From contig JAFGHG010000177.1 of NCBI GenBank assembly GCA_016939345.1, forward strand, positions 1 to 15,567: 15,567 bases of DNA, written 5' to 3'. Shown here one piece after another: positions 14,287 through 15,567 of this stretch. Within the stretch, counting starts at the first letter, position 1. Every line of letters starts with the position of its first letter. Below the pieces are notes generated by a model. That model was not told the DNA's origin. It worked only from the letters and a program-made list of their open reading frames with translations, and did no database searches. Made by a program: the position numbers and the translations under genes. This DNA comes from Candidatus Omnitrophota bacterium. Its GTDB lineage: Bacteria; Omnitrophota; Gorgyraeia; Duberdicusellales; 4484-171.

Positions 14287-15567
14287 ATTCTACCTGACCA
14301 CACCTATATACTATGTGAACGCCAGTGCGCACATAGGCCATGCTTATACAAGCATAATCTGCGATAGCCTGATACGTTTTAAGAAAAATAACGGCTGCGA
14401 TACATATTATCTTACCGGAACCGACGAGCATGGACAGAAAGTAAAAGAGGCTGCCCTGGCTTCTGGCGAGCAAGTTGAGGATTTCGTTGACAGGGTGTCA
14501 TTGAATTTTAAAAACCTCTGGGAAAAGCTCAATATTTCTTATGACCAGTTTATCAGGACCACTCAGAAAGAGCATCTTGAAGTTGTAAAGAAATTTATCC
14601 TTAAGCTGGATGAAAAAGGCGATATATACAAGCATACTTATAGTGCTCTTTACTGCGTGCCTTGTGAGTCTTTCTGGACAGAGACCCAGGTAAAAGAGGC
14701 CGGAGGTTGTCCGGACTGCAAAAGGCAGATAGAGAAGATAGAAGAAGAGAATTACTTCTTTCGTTTATCCAAATACTACGATTGGTTCAAAAAATATCTA
14801 GATGAAAATCCCCAATGTATAAAACCCTCCATAAGATACAACGAGGTAAAAGCTTTTATAGATAACAATGTTCTTGCTGACCTTTGCATTTCCCGCCCGA
14901 AGGCTAGAGTGTCTTGGGGGGTGGATTTTCCCCTTGATGATAAATATGTTGTTTATGTGTGGTTTGATGCCCTTATAAATTATATTACCGGAGTGGGGGT
15001 TTTTTTGGACGATGAACGGTTTAAAAAGTGGTGGCCGGCGGATATACATTTTATCGGAAAAGACATATTAAGACACCACGCTATTTTTTGGCCGATAATG
15101 CTTAAAGCCCTGGATATTGAACTGCCGAAGCTGATTTTTGCACATGGCTGGTGGAAGTTCGAAGGGGAGAAGATGTCCAAGTCAAAAGGAAACATCGTCA
15201 ATCCTTTCGATCTGATTAAGGCTTTGAGCGATTCTTTATCGGGAAATGAACAATCTGCAGTAGATGCTTTAAGATATTTTCTCCTAAGGGAAATACCGGT
15301 AGGCTCAGACGGAAGCTTTTCCTGGAAAGCGCTGGTTAACCGGATAAATTCTGACTTGGCCAATGATCTGGGCAATCTTGTTTACCGGACCTTGAACATG
15401 ACCGAGAAATACCTTCAGGGTAAAGTAAGCCGGGGGCCTAACCAGATCCCTGAGAGGTTCAAGGTTTGTTTAGATAAACTAAATCAGACTTATGTAGAAG
15501 CTATGGATAGGGTCGAATTTTCTTCGGCTTTAAGCAGCGTTTTTGAATTTATATCTGCCATGAACAA
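14279..15567 (+). CDS. metG: Methionyl-tRNA synthetase, 5' part
   Basis: MetG charges initiator and elongator tRNA-Met. The first 429 codons are present and the gene runs off the window, so no stop is seen. The N-terminus FYLTTPIYYVN is typical. The class I motif HIGH is at 18-21 and KMSKS at 298-302 in EGEKMSKSKGN. A four-cysteine zinc knuckle lies between the catalytic halves at Cys126, Cys129, Cys144 and Cys147. This short form, with one knuckle, resembles the Bacillus/Aquifex type more than the E. coli type. The start ATG overlaps the ricT stop (8 bases); only an AAGAG very close to the start acts as a possible ribosome site, so coupling to ricT is likely. The C-terminal tRNA-binding region is mostly outside the window. 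Confidence 0.96.
   Translation, partial: MHKFYLTTPIYYVNASAHIGHAYTSIICDSLIRFKKNNGCDTYYLTGTDEHGQKVKEAALASGEQVEDFVDRVSLNFKNLWEKLNISYDQFIRTTQKEHLEVVKKFILKLDEKGDIYKHTYSALYCVPCESFWTETQVKEAGGCPDCKRQIEKIEEENYFFRLSKYYDWFKKYLDENPQCIKPSIRYNEVKAFIDNNVLADLCISRPKARVSWGVDFPLDDKYVVYVWFDALINYITGVGVFLDDERFKKWWPADIHFIGKDILRHHAIFWPIMLKALDIELPKLIFAHGWWKFEGEKMSKSKGNIVNPFDLIKALSDSLSGNEQSAVDALRYFLLREIPVGSDGSFSWKALVNRINSDLANDLGNLVYRTLNMTEKYLQGKVSRGPNQIPERFKVCLDKLNQTYVEAMDRVEFSSALSSVFEFISAMN

Overview
This 15.6-kb window is one unbroken run of plus-strand genes: thirteen complete genes plus a fragment at each end. Most junctions are start/stop overlaps or gaps under about 55 bases, so it reads as one long operon or a chain of coupled operons. 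No convincing gene is seen on the minus strand. No rRNA, tRNA, transposase gene or CRISPR array is seen.

Organism: the sequence is moderately AT-rich by eye. It combines a gene order best known from Firmicutes (mcsA-mcsB-clpC-radA-yacL-ispD-ispF-cysS, and tmk-holB-ricT-metG) with an MlaEFD-type lipid transporter, which implies an outer membrane. The lineage is therefore probably a diderm bacterium outside the classical Proteobacteria. Candidatus Omnitrophota or a related uncultured phylum is my best guess. That guess comes from gene content and style, not from any search.

Layout: (1) 1-3641, protein quality control: the tail of McsA, the protein-arginine kinase McsB and the AAA+ unfoldase ClpC, with the visible motifs of arginine-phosphate signalling intact. 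(2) 3638-6906, envelope lipid transport: a secreted beta-rich protein that looks AsmA/TamB-like, then the MlaE permease, MlaF ATPase and MlaD MCE protein. No MlaC, MlaA or MlaB is present in the window. (3) 7042-9410, RadA (recombination ATPase) and a YacL-type membrane PIN/TRAM protein, without the disA gene that sits between them in Bacillus. (4) 9424-12086, IspD and IspF of the MEP isoprenoid pathway, then cysteinyl-tRNA synthetase. (5) 12068-15567, thymidylate kinase, DNA polymerase III delta-prime, the PSP1 protein RicT and the first 429 codons of methionyl-tRNA synthetase.

Three junctions break the compact pattern: mlaF-mlaD, mlaD-radA and ispD-ispF. Each is filled with short-period repeats or a hairpin: a CGAA heptamer array, a roughly 80-bp inverted repeat flanked by an 8-bp direct repeat, and an AGGG heptamer hairpin that contains the ispD stop codon. 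They look like small repeat elements placed in the few spacers that could accept them.

The most interesting points are the AsmA/TamB-like protein translationally coupled to MlaEFD, the intact McsB/ClpC arginine-phosphate module in an apparent diderm, and the heptamer hairpins within operons. No wholly new enzyme system is evident.
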